Translations under genes and position numbers: made by a program
Shown here: piece after piece, positions 28,564 to 37,151 of the stretch
Position numbering within the stretch: the first letter of the stretch is position 1
How the letters are laid out: every line of letters begins with the position of its first letter
From: a bacterium
GTDB lineage: Bacteria; Hinthialibacterota; Hinthialibacteria; Hinthialibacterales; Hinthialibacteraceae
NCBI GenBank assembly: GCA_016125385.1
Contig: WGLV01000055.1
Span: 1-64,000, forward strand
Direction of reading: 5' to 3'
Length of the DNA stretch: 64,000 nucleotides
Notes under the pieces: model-generated
What the model saw: the letters and a program-made list of their open reading frames with translations, nothing else
What the model was told of the DNA's origin: nothing
Databases searched by the model: none

Positions 28564-29670
28564 ATGAAGCCCACCTCCAAACGTAAAATCATGATCCTGA
28601 CCAGCGGCGGCGACGCGCCCGGACTGAACGCGGTCATCCGCGCGGCGACGCGGCACGCCATCGGCAGTTATGGCTGGGAAGTCGTCGGCAGCATCGAAGC
28701 GTATAACGGCGTGCTGTCGGACCCGATGAAGGTCATGCCGCTCGATATGAAAGCGGTCAGCGGATTGCTGATCAAAGGCGGGACCATCATCGGAACCTCG
28801 AACAAAGGCGGCCCCTTTGAGTTTCCCTACAAAAACGAGCATGGAGAAACCGTCACCGCCGACCGGTCCGATGAGTTGCTGAAGCGATTGCAGTATCTCG
28901 GCGTGGACGCGGTGATCTGTATCGGCGGCGATGGGTCGCAACGCATCTCGCAGCAGTTATATGAAAAAGGACTGAAAATCGTCGGCGTGCCCAAGACGAT
29001 CGACAACGACCTCGACACGACGGAGATGACCTTCGGTTTTCAAACCGCCGTCGCCTGCGCGACCGACGCGCTCGACCGGTTGCATACCACCGCCGAGAGC
29101 CATGAACGATACATGATTCTCGAAGTGATGGGCCGCGACGCGGGTTGGATCGCGCTGGCCTCGGGCATCGCGGGCGGCGCCGACGCCATTCTGATTCCCG
29201 AGATTCCATTCGATCTTGACAAGGTCTGCACCAAACTGATGGAACGGCATAACCGGGGATTGGGTTTTTCGCTGATCGTGGTCGCGGAAGGCGCGTTTCC
29301 CCTGGGCGGCGTACCTCAAGTCGCGGAAGAACGTAAACCCGGGCAGCCGAATCCTTTACTTGGCGGAGTCGGTCACTGGTTGGCGAAGCAGATTCGAGAA
29401 AAGACGGGGCGCGACGTGCGCGAAACCATTCTCGGGCACCTGCAACGCGGCGGCATTCCGACTCCGATGGATCGCCTGCTGGCGACGCGCTTCGGCGTAG
29501 GCGCGGTTGAGTTGATCGCTCAGGAAAAATACGGTCACATGGTCGCGCTGAGAAGCGACGATATCGTCGCGGTGCCGATCGTCGACGCCATTCAGAAGTA
29601 CCGGTTGATCGACCTCGACCATAACCTGATCAAGACCGCGCGCGCGTTAGGCATCTCGATGGGCGATTGA
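28564..29670 (+). CDS. 6-phosphofructokinase
   Basis: A 368-residue PfkA-type enzyme that phosphorylates fructose 6-phosphate in glycolysis in the cytoplasm. TSGGDAPGLNAVIR binds the nucleotide phosphate, PKTIDNDLDTT carries the catalytic Asp (D147), and MGRDAGWIAL and ILGHLQRGG are family motifs. At the two positions used to predict the phosphoryl donor it has Gly in GGDGS (G124, E. coli 104), an ATP-type residue, and Lys in PKTIDND (K144, E. coli 124), a PPi-type residue. This mixed pair is known in some ATP-dependent enzymes, so ATP is the likelier donor. The ATG at 28564 is favoured over one six bases earlier by spacing from CGGAG. Confidence 0.95.
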   Translation: MKPTSKRKIMILTSGGDAPGLNAVIRAATRHAIGSYGWEVVGSIEAYNGVLSDPMKVMPLDMKAVSGLLIKGGTIIGTSNKGGPFEFPYKNEHGETVTADRSDELLKRLQYLGVDAVICIGGDGSQRISQQLYEKGLKIVGVPKTIDNDLDTTEMTFGFQTAVACATDALDRLHTTAESHERYMILEVMGRDAGWIALASGIAGGADAILIPEIPFDLDKVCTKLMERHNRGLGFSLIVVAEGAFPLGGVPQVAEERKPGQPNPLLGGVGHWLAKQIREKTGRDVRETILGHLQRGGIPTPMDRLLATRFGVGAVELIAQEKYGHMVALRSDDIVAVPIVDAIQKYRLIDLDHNLIKTARALGISMGD

Positions 29671-29703
29671 GCACGGCGTTCTCTCGCCACTCGTATCAAC
29701 CAT

Positions 29704-31548
29704 TCATTTCAGGACGACGTCCGCGCGAGGCGGCTCAGTCATTCCATCGCCAAGGTAAAAACTGGTGTGCGCGGGTTGATTATAGGCAACGTTCTGCCAC
29801 GCGACGCTGAGACGATACTCCGGATCCTGCATCAGCGTAACGAAACGATGATCCGTCGGGATCGCCGTGGAGAAGATTCTGAGTTCTTTTCCGTCACGGG
29901 TGCGGGCGATCAATTCTTCACGCCAGTCACCGAGGATGTCGGCGCAAAGGCAGGGATTCGCTTTGGTCCCGTTGTTTGATGCGCAATCGTAATTTCCGCC
30001 GTCGAGCAGAACCGTTTCGCTGGCGTCCTGATAATTCCATTTCGAGATTGTCACGCCGTTAAGCAATTCACGAAGCAGGTCTCCGTCCCACCATGAGCCC
30101 ATGTTGCAGGAACGGGGTTTCTGTTCAGATATCGTTTCTCCCTTACAGTCATATAAACCATTCAAACCCGCACCGGATGCCCAGCATTCAAAACCGGGAT
30201 GACGCGGGTCAATATCAAGCGCCAGACCGCGCCCCACGTCGGGCGAAGGTTTGCTCCAGAGGATCTCTCCCGTGCGGGCGTCGCGGAATTCGATACCGTG
30301 AGGATGTTTTGGTTTTTCGTGGATGTCGAATATTTCCAGACCGGGGCGTTCGGGATCAAGGTCGGTAAGGTGCATAGCGTCGCCGTGTCCCAACTCTGTT
30401 GAATACAACCCCGAGCCGTCGTCATCGACCGCCATGGCTCCATAGATGATTTCGTCACGTCCATCGGCGTCGACGTCGGCCACGCTGAGTCCGTGGTTGC
30501 CTTGCCCCGCGTATTCATCGCCCTCATTGTCGCTGTCAAAAACCCAGACGGATTTCAGCTGGCGATCTCGCCAGTTCCACGCGGCAAGCACGGTACGGGT
30601 GTAATAGCCCCGGCACATCACCAGGCTGGGGCGCTCGCCATCAAGATAGGCGACGCAGGCGAGAAAACGATCGACGCGATTGCCATAATCATCCCCCCAC
30701 GCTTTTACGTCACCGCGTGGCGGGATGTAATCGGCGGTGGCCAGCGCAGCGCCGGTCTCGCCATCGAAGATCGTGAGAAATTCGGGGCCATCGAGCACAT
30801 AGCCGCGTTCGTTTCGATAATCAGCCTTGGCGTCTCCAATTACCTTGCCCACGCCATCGGTGGTTCCATCCGCGGTTTTACAGGCGACTTCGGCTTTGCC
30901 GTCGCCATCCAGGTCATAAACCATGAACTGGGTATAATGAGCGCCTTCACGAATGTTCCGCCCCAGGTTAATGCGCCACAGCATTTTACCGCTGAGTTTG
31001 TATGCTTCGAGAACGGGCGCGGTGGTGATACCCGCCTGTGAATTGTCGCGCCCCCTTCCTACCTGATGCAGGACGATCTCATACTCTCCATCTCCGTCGA
31101 GATCGCCAACCGAAGCGTCGTTGGGCGTGTAGCCTTCCGGCGTTTGCAATGGGATCGAAATATATGGGACGTTGGGTGCGTCCGCTTCGCGGGTGAAACG
31201 CTTACTGGCGTCCGTTTCATTGCCTTCGATCACGGGCTTGACGAACCACTCGTTTTTCACGGACGCATCGGCTTCGCGATCCACAAAACAGGTCGATTCA
31301 GCGATGGGTTCTTTGTTCAGTTTGACAGGATCGCCTCCCGCCGAACTCCGGTATACGTTGAAAGAAATCGAATCCGGATCGGAGGCGAGAAGCCGCCAAC
31401 TGACGAAGACGCGTTCATCCCCATTCGGGATGGCGACGACGCCTCGATCGAGACGTTCCATCCAACGTTGCGCCGAGGCGGGAGTTTGTGAGATAATCAG
31501 TAAAAACAGGGGCCAAAACGTGCAAATATTGCGCACTCTGAATTGCAT
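29704..31548 (-). CDS. Rhamnogalacturonan lyase (PL11)
   Basis: A 614-residue secreted lyase. The open frame extends further upstream, but GGGAG eight bases before the ATG at 31548, followed by a signal peptide (FWPLFLLIISQTPASAQ), fixes the start. MERLDRGVVAIPNGDERVFVSWRLL is the PL11 N-terminal signature (a beta-sandwich), and an eight-bladed propeller follows with repeated calcium-binding loops (DLDGDGEYEIV, DLDGDGKAEV, DVDADGRDEI). PL11 enzymes cleave the rhamnose-galacturonate backbone of pectin rhamnogalacturonan I by beta-elimination. It is a single gene with no adjacent transporter. Confidence 0.93.
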   Translation of the reverse strand: MQFRVRNICTFWPLFLLIISQTPASAQRWMERLDRGVVAIPNGDERVFVSWRLLASDPDSISFNVYRSSAGGDPVKLNKEPIAESTCFVDREADASVKNEWFVKPVIEGNETDASKRFTREADAPNVPYISIPLQTPEGYTPNDASVGDLDGDGEYEIVLHQVGRGRDNSQAGITTAPVLEAYKLSGKMLWRINLGRNIREGAHYTQFMVYDLDGDGKAEVACKTADGTTDGVGKVIGDAKADYRNERGYVLDGPEFLTIFDGETGAALATADYIPPRGDVKAWGDDYGNRVDRFLACVAYLDGERPSLVMCRGYYTRTVLAAWNWRDRQLKSVWVFDSDNEGDEYAGQGNHGLSVADVDADGRDEIIYGAMAVDDDGSGLYSTELGHGDAMHLTDLDPERPGLEIFDIHEKPKHPHGIEFRDARTGEILWSKPSPDVGRGLALDIDPRHPGFECWASGAGLNGLYDCKGETISEQKPRSCNMGSWWDGDLLRELLNGVTISKWNYQDASETVLLDGGNYDCASNNGTKANPCLCADILGDWREELIARTRDGKELRIFSTAIPTDHRFVTLMQDPEYRLSVAWQNVAYNQPAHTSFYLGDGMTEPPRADVVLK

Positions 31549-31840
31549 TTTTTTTCTCCCAAATTGAATTGTCTGGAAAGAGCTGAGAAGCAAGGGCGCC
31601 AAGGGCGTCAACTCATCGAAAAACACGAAAATACCAATAAAAACAATCTTTTTATAGGGTGCATCCGCGTCGTCATGAAGTGAGCGCAGGTTGAAAATTG
31701 AGGCGGCGACTTTCTTTTGGACTGACAAAAACCGCCAAAAGTTCCGTGCGGAAAAAAAATCCAGAACTTTTTCTCTTTGCGAAAAGACAAATTTGGATAA
31801 CCAACTAGCTGTACCAAACCAATCGTAAGGAGAATGGGTG
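31549..31840. other. Divergent intergenic region between PL11 and Spy-like genes
   Basis: About 290 bases with no supported gene. The stretch GCAAGGGCGCCAAGGGCGTC near 31591-31610 and the later CTCTTTGCGAAAAGAC resemble the degenerate intergenic repeats found in many environmental genomes; this is an impression from memory. Both promoters must lie here, but no consensus pair was identified. Confidence 0.35.
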
Positions 31841-32512
31841 ATGAAAAGATTTACACAAATCGGTATTGGCGTGCTTTTGTCGGCTTGCATCTGCGCCGGT
31901 TCGATGACGGGCTGGGCTCAGCAGGGCGGTCAGCGGGGCGGAGGTTTCCGGGGTCAGTCGGCGCAACTGCTGTGCGACGCGTTGCTGTTGAGCCCCGCGG
32001 CTTCCGAAAAAGTTGAAGCCGCGTATGACGCCGCTCGTGAAAAAGCGATGGCGAATCGCGGCGATATGTCAAATATGAGCCGTGAAGAACGAATGGAAGC
32101 GTTCCAGAAGTCACAAGAGGAAATCGCCGCCTCGTTGAAGACCGATCTGAAGGATGTGTTGCCGGAATCGGATCTGGGCGAAATCGAAGGCGTGCTCGCG
32201 GTTCGTACCTTCATGCCTGTGGTCGAGGTTCGCGGATTGCGCATGGTCGAGTTGACCAAGGAACAGCATGACGCTCTGCAACCGTTGTCGCTGGCGGCGG
32301 TGAAAGCAATTCCGCCGATGCGCTTCGGTCAGGATCCGGACGCGGACGCCGCAGCGAAGTTCGACGAAGCGAAAGGCAAACTGGTCGCCAAAGCGAACGA
32401 AATGCTGACCGCCGATCAGAAGAAAAGCTGGGAAGAAAAGCAGGCTGAAGTTCAGAAAGAGATCGACGACATGCGCGCCCGCATGCAGCAGCGCCGCAAC
32501 GGCGGTCAGTAA
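31841..32512 (+). CDS. Periplasmic Spy/CpxP-like helical protein
   Basis: A 223-residue exported protein. The ATG at 31841 follows TAAGGAG and begins a signal peptide (GIGVLLSACICAGSMTGWA). A short Gly/Gln/Arg-rich start (QQGGQRGGGFRGQ) leads into an all-helical, charged body with LTKEQHDALQPL and MLTADQKKSWEEK, recalling the LTxxQ repeats of Spy/CpxP periplasmic chaperones. The C-terminus, RARMQQRRNGGQ, resembles the tail of the adaptor protein two genes downstream. It stands 72 bases before the TolC gene, probably in the same transcript as the MacAB-like exporter. Confidence 0.65.
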   Translation: MKRFTQIGIGVLLSACICAGSMTGWAQQGGQRGGGFRGQSAQLLCDALLLSPAASEKVEAAYDAAREKAMANRGDMSNMSREERMEAFQKSQEEIAASLKTDLKDVLPESDLGEIEGVLAVRTFMPVVEVRGLRMVELTKEQHDALQPLSLAAVKAIPPMRFGQDPDADAAAKFDEAKGKLVAKANEMLTADQKKSWEEKQAEVQKEIDDMRARMQQRRNGGQ

Positions 32513-32544
32513 ATCCGAATCCATACATGGAAGTAAGTTAACCC

Positions 32545-32560
32545 TTCATCGCTCGATGAA
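32545..32560. repeat. Perfect inverted repeat between Spy-like and TolC genes
   Basis: TTCATCG and CGATGAA flank a two-base centre just before the ribosome binding site of the TolC gene. It could be an operator or a small processing hairpin. Confidence 0.4.
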
Positions 32561-32584
32561 ATTCAACTGAGGAGAAAGAATGTC

Positions 32585-34459
32585 GTGCATCCATTCCGGA
32601 ATCCACTAATCGCCGCCGCGGCCGTAACCCTGCTTCTGACGGGTTGCGCTTCCGCGGGAAAGCATCGGGAAGAGATTGACCAGACCGCATTGAAAATCAT
32701 CGAGCAGAAACAGATGGAAGCGCTGGGGCGGATCGAGCCATTTTCGGTTGAACCGCCGGAAGATACGCTGCGCCGGCGCCTGATGATCGACCAGAACATC
32801 CCCCATTCGAGTCCCGCGTCATTGAACACCAAGGAGCTCGAACCCATCGAACACTGGCCCAAGGACGACTACTTGGATGGGGGAAATCCGGTCGAGAGCG
32901 CGACTGCGGATATTCAATCCATCACGTCGCTGAAGCTCACCCTTCTGGACGCGCTGGAAATCGCGGCCAAAAACAATCGTCAATACCAGACCAGCAAGGA
33001 AAACGTATTCCGCTCGGCGCTGGACCTCGATCTGGCGCGCGACCAGTTCCGGAACACGTTCGCGGGTTCGGTGGAGAGTACGTTGAGCGCCGATCTCAAT
33101 GGAAACTCAGCGACCACCGGCCTGGATAATTCGGCCTTAACCAGCGTCTCACGCCGATTTATGAACGGCGTCAGCCTGAGCGCGCGAATTGGATTCGACC
33201 TTGTGAAGATGCTCAATCCGTTCGATGCGGCGTCCCACAGCCTGTTCGGCGATGCATCGATCTCGATCCCCCTGTTGCGCGGCTCGGGCAAGTACATCGT
33301 CGCCGAACCGCTCACTCAGGCCGAACGAAACGCGCTTTACGCGATTTATGACTTTGAGCAATACAAACGCTCGTTCGTGGTCGATATCGCCTCCAATTAC
33401 CTGGCGACGCTTCAGGTGCTCGACCAGATCGACAACGCTGAAAACAACTATCGGGGACTGATTACATCGACGCGCCTGGTCCGGCGCCTGGCGGATGCCG
33501 GGAAACGGACGCCCATCGAAGTCGACCAGTCGGTTCAGCAGGAACTGTCGGCGCGGAATGGATGGATCAGCGCTCAGATCCGCTATCAAAGCCGACTCGA
33601 TTCGCTCAAACTTCAACTGGGCCTGCCGCCCGATGTGAAAATCGAACTGAATCGCGATGAACTGCAAACATTGACCGAATCGTCATCCAAAATCATCCGC
33701 GATCAAACCGAAGTTCTTGAAACCGAAGTTCCTCCGGCTGATGCGCCGGTTACTCTTGAACCGCTTACCTTTGATAACGCGGGGCCGATGGAAATCGATG
33801 AATCCCTTGCGATTCAGATCGCGCTGGACAATCACCCCGACCTGCGCATTGCGCTTGGGCAGTTGTACGACGCCCAGCGCAAAGTCACTGTGGCGGCGGA
33901 CGCGTTACGCGCCGAGTTCACCCTGTTGGGCAGCGCGGCCGTTGGCGAAAGCCGCAGCCTGGGCTCGGCAAGCCGGGCGAACAATGAAGATCTCGCCTTT
34001 GAAAAAGGCCGCTACAATGCCCTGCTCTCGCTCGATCTGCCGATCGAGCGGACGCGCGAGATCATCTCATACCGCGAAAGCATTCTGACCCTGGAGCGTG
34101 CGGTGCGCACCGTTCAGGAGACGGAAGACTCGATCAAACTGAACGTGCGCAACCGGTTGCGCGACCTGCAGGAAGCGCGTGAGGGCCTGCAGATTCAGGC
34201 CAAAGCGGCCGAACTCGCCAATCGCCGCGTACGCAGCACCACGCTGTCGCTCCAGGCGGGCCGCAGCATCATCCGCGATGTGCTTGAATCGCAGAGCGCC
34301 CTGCTTTCATCTGAAAACTCGCTGACTTCGGCGATGGTCAACTACCGAATCGCCGAACTGGAATTGCAGCGGGACCTTGGCGTGTTACAGGTCAATGAAA
34401 ACGGAATCTGGACCGAATTTTCTCCCGAGGAGTATGAACATGAACGCCCGAACGAATAA
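32585..34459 (+). CDS. TolC-family outer-membrane lipoprotein
   Basis: A 624-residue outer-membrane channel protein, longer than usual (about 450-500) because of an extra N-terminal segment and an inserted stretch at about residues 370-395 (VLETEVPPADAPVTLEPL). The GTG start gives a lipoprotein signal with lipobox LTGC. An ATG five bases earlier is out of frame and yields only nine codons. OEP repeats are visible (LTLLDALEIAAKNNRQYQT; SLAIQIALDNHPDLRIALG). It is followed with overlap by the adaptor gene, then the ABC ATPase and permease. It is therefore the exit duct of a MacAB-like system. Confidence 0.9.
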   Translation: MHPFRNPLIAAAAVTLLLTGCASAGKHREEIDQTALKIIEQKQMEALGRIEPFSVEPPEDTLRRRLMIDQNIPHSSPASLNTKELEPIEHWPKDDYLDGGNPVESATADIQSITSLKLTLLDALEIAAKNNRQYQTSKENVFRSALDLDLARDQFRNTFAGSVESTLSADLNGNSATTGLDNSALTSVSRRFMNGVSLSARIGFDLVKMLNPFDAASHSLFGDASISIPLLRGSGKYIVAEPLTQAERNALYAIYDFEQYKRSFVVDIASNYLATLQVLDQIDNAENNYRGLITSTRLVRRLADAGKRTPIEVDQSVQQELSARNGWISAQIRYQSRLDSLKLQLGLPPDVKIELNRDELQTLTESSSKIIRDQTEVLETEVPPADAPVTLEPLTFDNAGPMEIDESLAIQIALDNHPDLRIALGQLYDAQRKVTVAADALRAEFTLLGSAAVGESRSLGSASRANNEDLAFEKGRYNALLSLDLPIERTREIISYRESILTLERAVRTVQETEDSIKLNVRNRLRDLQEAREGLQIQAKAAELANRRVRSTTLSLQAGRSIIRDVLESQSALLSSENSLTSAMVNYRIAELELQRDLGVLQVNENGIWTEFSPEEYEHERPNE

Positions 34460-36440
34460 CCGAGGACTCTTTCAACGACGCTCGCTGTGGCTGGCGCTGA
34501 TCTGCCTGGCCGTCATCGCGGGCATCAGCTACGCCACCATCGGCGGGCGCTTGCAGGACGATCCCGTGCAGGATCAACCGACGTATGAAGTGCAACAGGG
34601 CCCCCTGACCGTCAGCATCGCTGTATCGGGAACGATCCAGGCGCGCGAGAAGGTCGTCATCAAAAATGAATTGGAAGGATCCAGTACGATTCTGTTCCTT
34701 GTTCCCGAAGGGAGCCGGGTTAAGAAAGGCGACCTGCTGGTTGAACTCGACGCCAGCGCGCTGGTCGATCAACGCGTCGATCAGCAGATCAAGGTACAAA
34801 ACGCCGAAGCCGCATATATCAACGCCCGCGAGAATATGGCGATTATCGAAAACCAGGCGAAAAGCGACATCGATCAAGCCCAGCTGACATATGATTTCGC
34901 CAAGCAGGATTTAAAGAAATACAATGAAGGCGAGTTCCCCAAATTACAGAAAGAAGCGGAGACGCAGATCACGCTGAAAAAAGAGGAACTCAACCTCGCC
35001 GAAGAAAAAGTGAAGTGGTCGCAGATTCTGTTCGATGAAAAATATCTGTCTCAATCAGAACTGCAGAACGATGAACTGGCCGCGAACCGGACTCAGTTGC
35101 AGCTCGATCTGGCGAAATCCGATCTGGACCTGCTGAACACCTATACCTATCAGCGTCAGATCGCTCAGTTGGAGAGCGACGTCAGCCAGGCGCAGATGGC
35201 GCTGGAGCGCACCCAACGTCAGGCAAACGCAAACATCGTCCAGGCCTCCGCTGAACTTCAGGCGAAACTCTCAGAATTCGAACAGCAGCAAAGCAAACTG
35301 ACGAAACTCGACGAACAGATATCCAAGGCGAAAATCTATGCGCCCATGGACGGCCTCGCGGTATACGCCACCAGCGTGCAAATGAGCTTTCGCGGAAATA
35401 ACGAACCCCTCGAAGAAGGTCAAACCGTACGCGAACGGCAAGAGCTGATCCATCTGCCAACCACATCGTCCTACATCGTCGAGGCAAAGGTGCCGGAATC
35501 GAGTCTGGAGAAAATCCATACCGGCCTGCCCGTGCGAATCACCGTCGACGCGCTGCCGGGCAAGACATATACCGGTAAAGTGTCGACGATCGCTCCCCTG
35601 CCCAACGCGCAGAGCATCTTCATGAACCCCGATCTGAAGGTGTACGACACGCAAATTCTGATCGATGGCGCAGGAGAAGACTTACGCAGCGGGATGGGTT
35701 GTCAGGCGGAAATCATCGTCGATTACTTTAACGAAGCGGTATACATCCCCGTTCAGGCGATCATTCGCATCGGGAATCAACCAACGGTCTATGTTGCGAA
35801 TGGCCGGGAGTTCGAACCGAGATCAATCGAGTTGGGCCCCGATAACAATCGCCTCGCACAGATCAAGAGCGGTTTAAAGAAAGGCGAAATCGTCTTGTTG
35901 ACGCCTCCCTTGTCAAAAGCGGAAGTCACCGCGAAGGAAGGATTCGGCGAAGACACCGATATTAAAAAGATCGTCGATGAGGCGAAAGAAAATAACGCGA
36001 AAAACGCACAAACTCAGCCTCCCGCCAGTGCTCCGGGCGCCGATGCGCCCGGCGGCGGCCGTCAAAGAGGCGGCGGTCAGGGAGCGCCTGACGGCGCCTC
36101 CGGCGGGGGCTTTGGCGGTCGGAACGGCGGTCAGGGTGGTCCCGGCGGCGGTGGTTTTGGAAATCGCGGCGGCGGACAAGGCGGACCGGAAAGCGGCTTT
36201 GGCGGCGGTCAGGGCGGACCTGGCGGCGGCGGATTCGGCGGACGAGGCGGCGGGCGCCCCAACATGACGCCCGAGCAACAGGAAGAAATGCGTAAACGCT
36301 TTGAAAGCATGACGCCAGAAGAACGCGACGCCATGCGCCAGCGCTTCCAACGAAACCGTGATGGCGGCGGCGCGGGCGGCCCCGGCGGTGGTCAGGGCGG
36401 CGGCGCGCCACAGACTCCGCTTGAGAATCCGGGGAATTGA
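34440..36440 (+). CDS. MacA-like periplasmic adaptor with glycine-rich, Spy-like tail
   Basis: A 666-residue HlyD-type adaptor. The second of two in-frame ATGs is chosen because GAGGAG lies seven bases before it; the gene overlaps TolC. One N-terminal membrane helix (LALICLAVIAGISYATI), lipoyl half-motifs, a long coiled coil at about residues 100-290 and a barrel (VSTIAPLPNAQSIF) are as expected. Unusual is a tail of about 130 residues: a Gly-rich repeat (GGQGGPGGGGFG), then helical MTPEQQEEMRKRFESMTPEE, then more glycine. The helical piece resembles the LTxxQ motif of Spy-type chaperones. The adaptor should link the MacB-like permease to the TolC protein. Confidence 0.9.
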   Translation: MNARTNNRGLFQRRSLWLALICLAVIAGISYATIGGRLQDDPVQDQPTYEVQQGPLTVSIAVSGTIQAREKVVIKNELEGSSTILFLVPEGSRVKKGDLLVELDASALVDQRVDQQIKVQNAEAAYINARENMAIIENQAKSDIDQAQLTYDFAKQDLKKYNEGEFPKLQKEAETQITLKKEELNLAEEKVKWSQILFDEKYLSQSELQNDELAANRTQLQLDLAKSDLDLLNTYTYQRQIAQLESDVSQAQMALERTQRQANANIVQASAELQAKLSEFEQQQSKLTKLDEQISKAKIYAPMDGLAVYATSVQMSFRGNNEPLEEGQTVRERQELIHLPTTSSYIVEAKVPESSLEKIHTGLPVRITVDALPGKTYTGKVSTIAPLPNAQSIFMNPDLKVYDTQILIDGAGEDLRSGMGCQAEIIVDYFNEAVYIPVQAIIRIGNQPTVYVANGREFEPRSIELGPDNNRLAQIKSGLKKGEIVLLTPPLSKAEVTAKEGFGEDTDIKKIVDEAKENNAKNAQTQPPASAPGADAPGGGRQRGGGQGAPDGASGGGFGGRNGGQGGPGGGGFGNRGGGQGGPESGFGGGQGGPGGGGFGGRGGGRPNMTPEQQEEMRKRFESMTPEERDAMRQRFQRNRDGGGAGGPGGGQGGGAPQTPLENPGN

Positions 36441-36445
36441 CCGAT

Positions 36446-37144
36446 ATGATTTCATCGAATTCCAACGGCATCGCGGCGCAACTGATTGACGTTCACAAGG
36501 TTTACCGGATGGGGACGCAGGAAGTTAAGGCGCTGGCCGGCGTCTCCATCGAATTTGAAGCGGGCAGTTTCTGGGCGATTCTGGGGCCCAGCGGTTCGGG
36601 CAAAAGCACGATTCTGAATCTGTTGGGCTGTCTCGACCGCCCGACCAAGGGACGCTATCTGCTGACCGGGCAGGACGTCAGCACGCTCGACGACGATCAG
36701 CTCAGTGACATGCGGCTCGGTTATCTGGGTTTTATTTTTCAGAGTTTCAACCTGATTCTGCAATCGACCGTATCGGAAAACATCCAGCTGCCGCTGTACT
36801 ACATGGGCTGGGATCCACTAAAAAGTGAAGACCGGGCGATGGAACTGGCGAAGCGGGTCGGGCTAGAAGAACGGATGAACCACCGCCCAATGGAGCTTTC
36901 GGGCGGTCAGCAGCAGCGCGTGGCCATCGCTCGCGCGCTTGCCAACGATCCGGCGATTCTGCTGGCGGACGAACCCACCGGAAACCTCGATTCGGCGACC
37001 GGCAACGAAATCATGAACCTGTTGCTCGAACTGAACCGGCAGGGGAAAACCATCATTATGGTGACCCACGAACCCGAACTGGCGGAATTCGCCTCTCATC
37101 GGCTGTTTATGAGAGACGGGCTGATCGAACGCATTGAAAGCTGA
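36446..37144 (+). CDS. MacB-type ABC transporter ATPase
   Basis: A 232-residue ATPase of the LolD/MacB type. Walker A is GPSGSGKST, the signature is LSGGQQQRVAIARAL and Walker B is ILLADEPTGNLDS, followed by the switch histidine in MVTHEPEL. Five bases separate it from the adaptor and seven from the permease. MacB systems are mechanotransmitters that use cytoplasmic ATP hydrolysis to drive export of periplasmic substrates (peptides, lipoproteins, macrolides) through TolC. In this operon ATPase and permease are separate proteins. A TTG at 36437 is a possible alternative start. Confidence 0.95.
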   Translation: MISSNSNGIAAQLIDVHKVYRMGTQEVKALAGVSIEFEAGSFWAILGPSGSGKSTILNLLGCLDRPTKGRYLLTGQDVSTLDDDQLSDMRLGYLGFIFQSFNLILQSTVSENIQLPLYYMGWDPLKSEDRAMELAKRVGLEERMNHRPMELSGGQQQRVAIARALANDPAILLADEPTGNLDSATGNEIMNLLLELNRQGKTIIMVTHEPELAEFASHRLFMRDGLIERIES

Positions 37145-37151
37145 GTGAACC

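Noticed and set aside
31549..31890. Upstream extension of the rhamnogalacturonan lyase frame
   Set aside because: Signal peptide and GGGAG fix the start at 31548; the extension is not protein-like.
32580..32609. Nine-codon leader peptide before the TolC gene
   Set aside because: Starts with ATG and has suitable spacing, but it is too short and overlaps the GTG start; no attenuator-type codon run.
36030..36420. Glycine-rich region as sequencing artefact or separate gene
   Set aside because: It stays in frame with the adaptor to a normal stop followed by the ATPase gene, and the helical MTPEQ motif is embedded in it.
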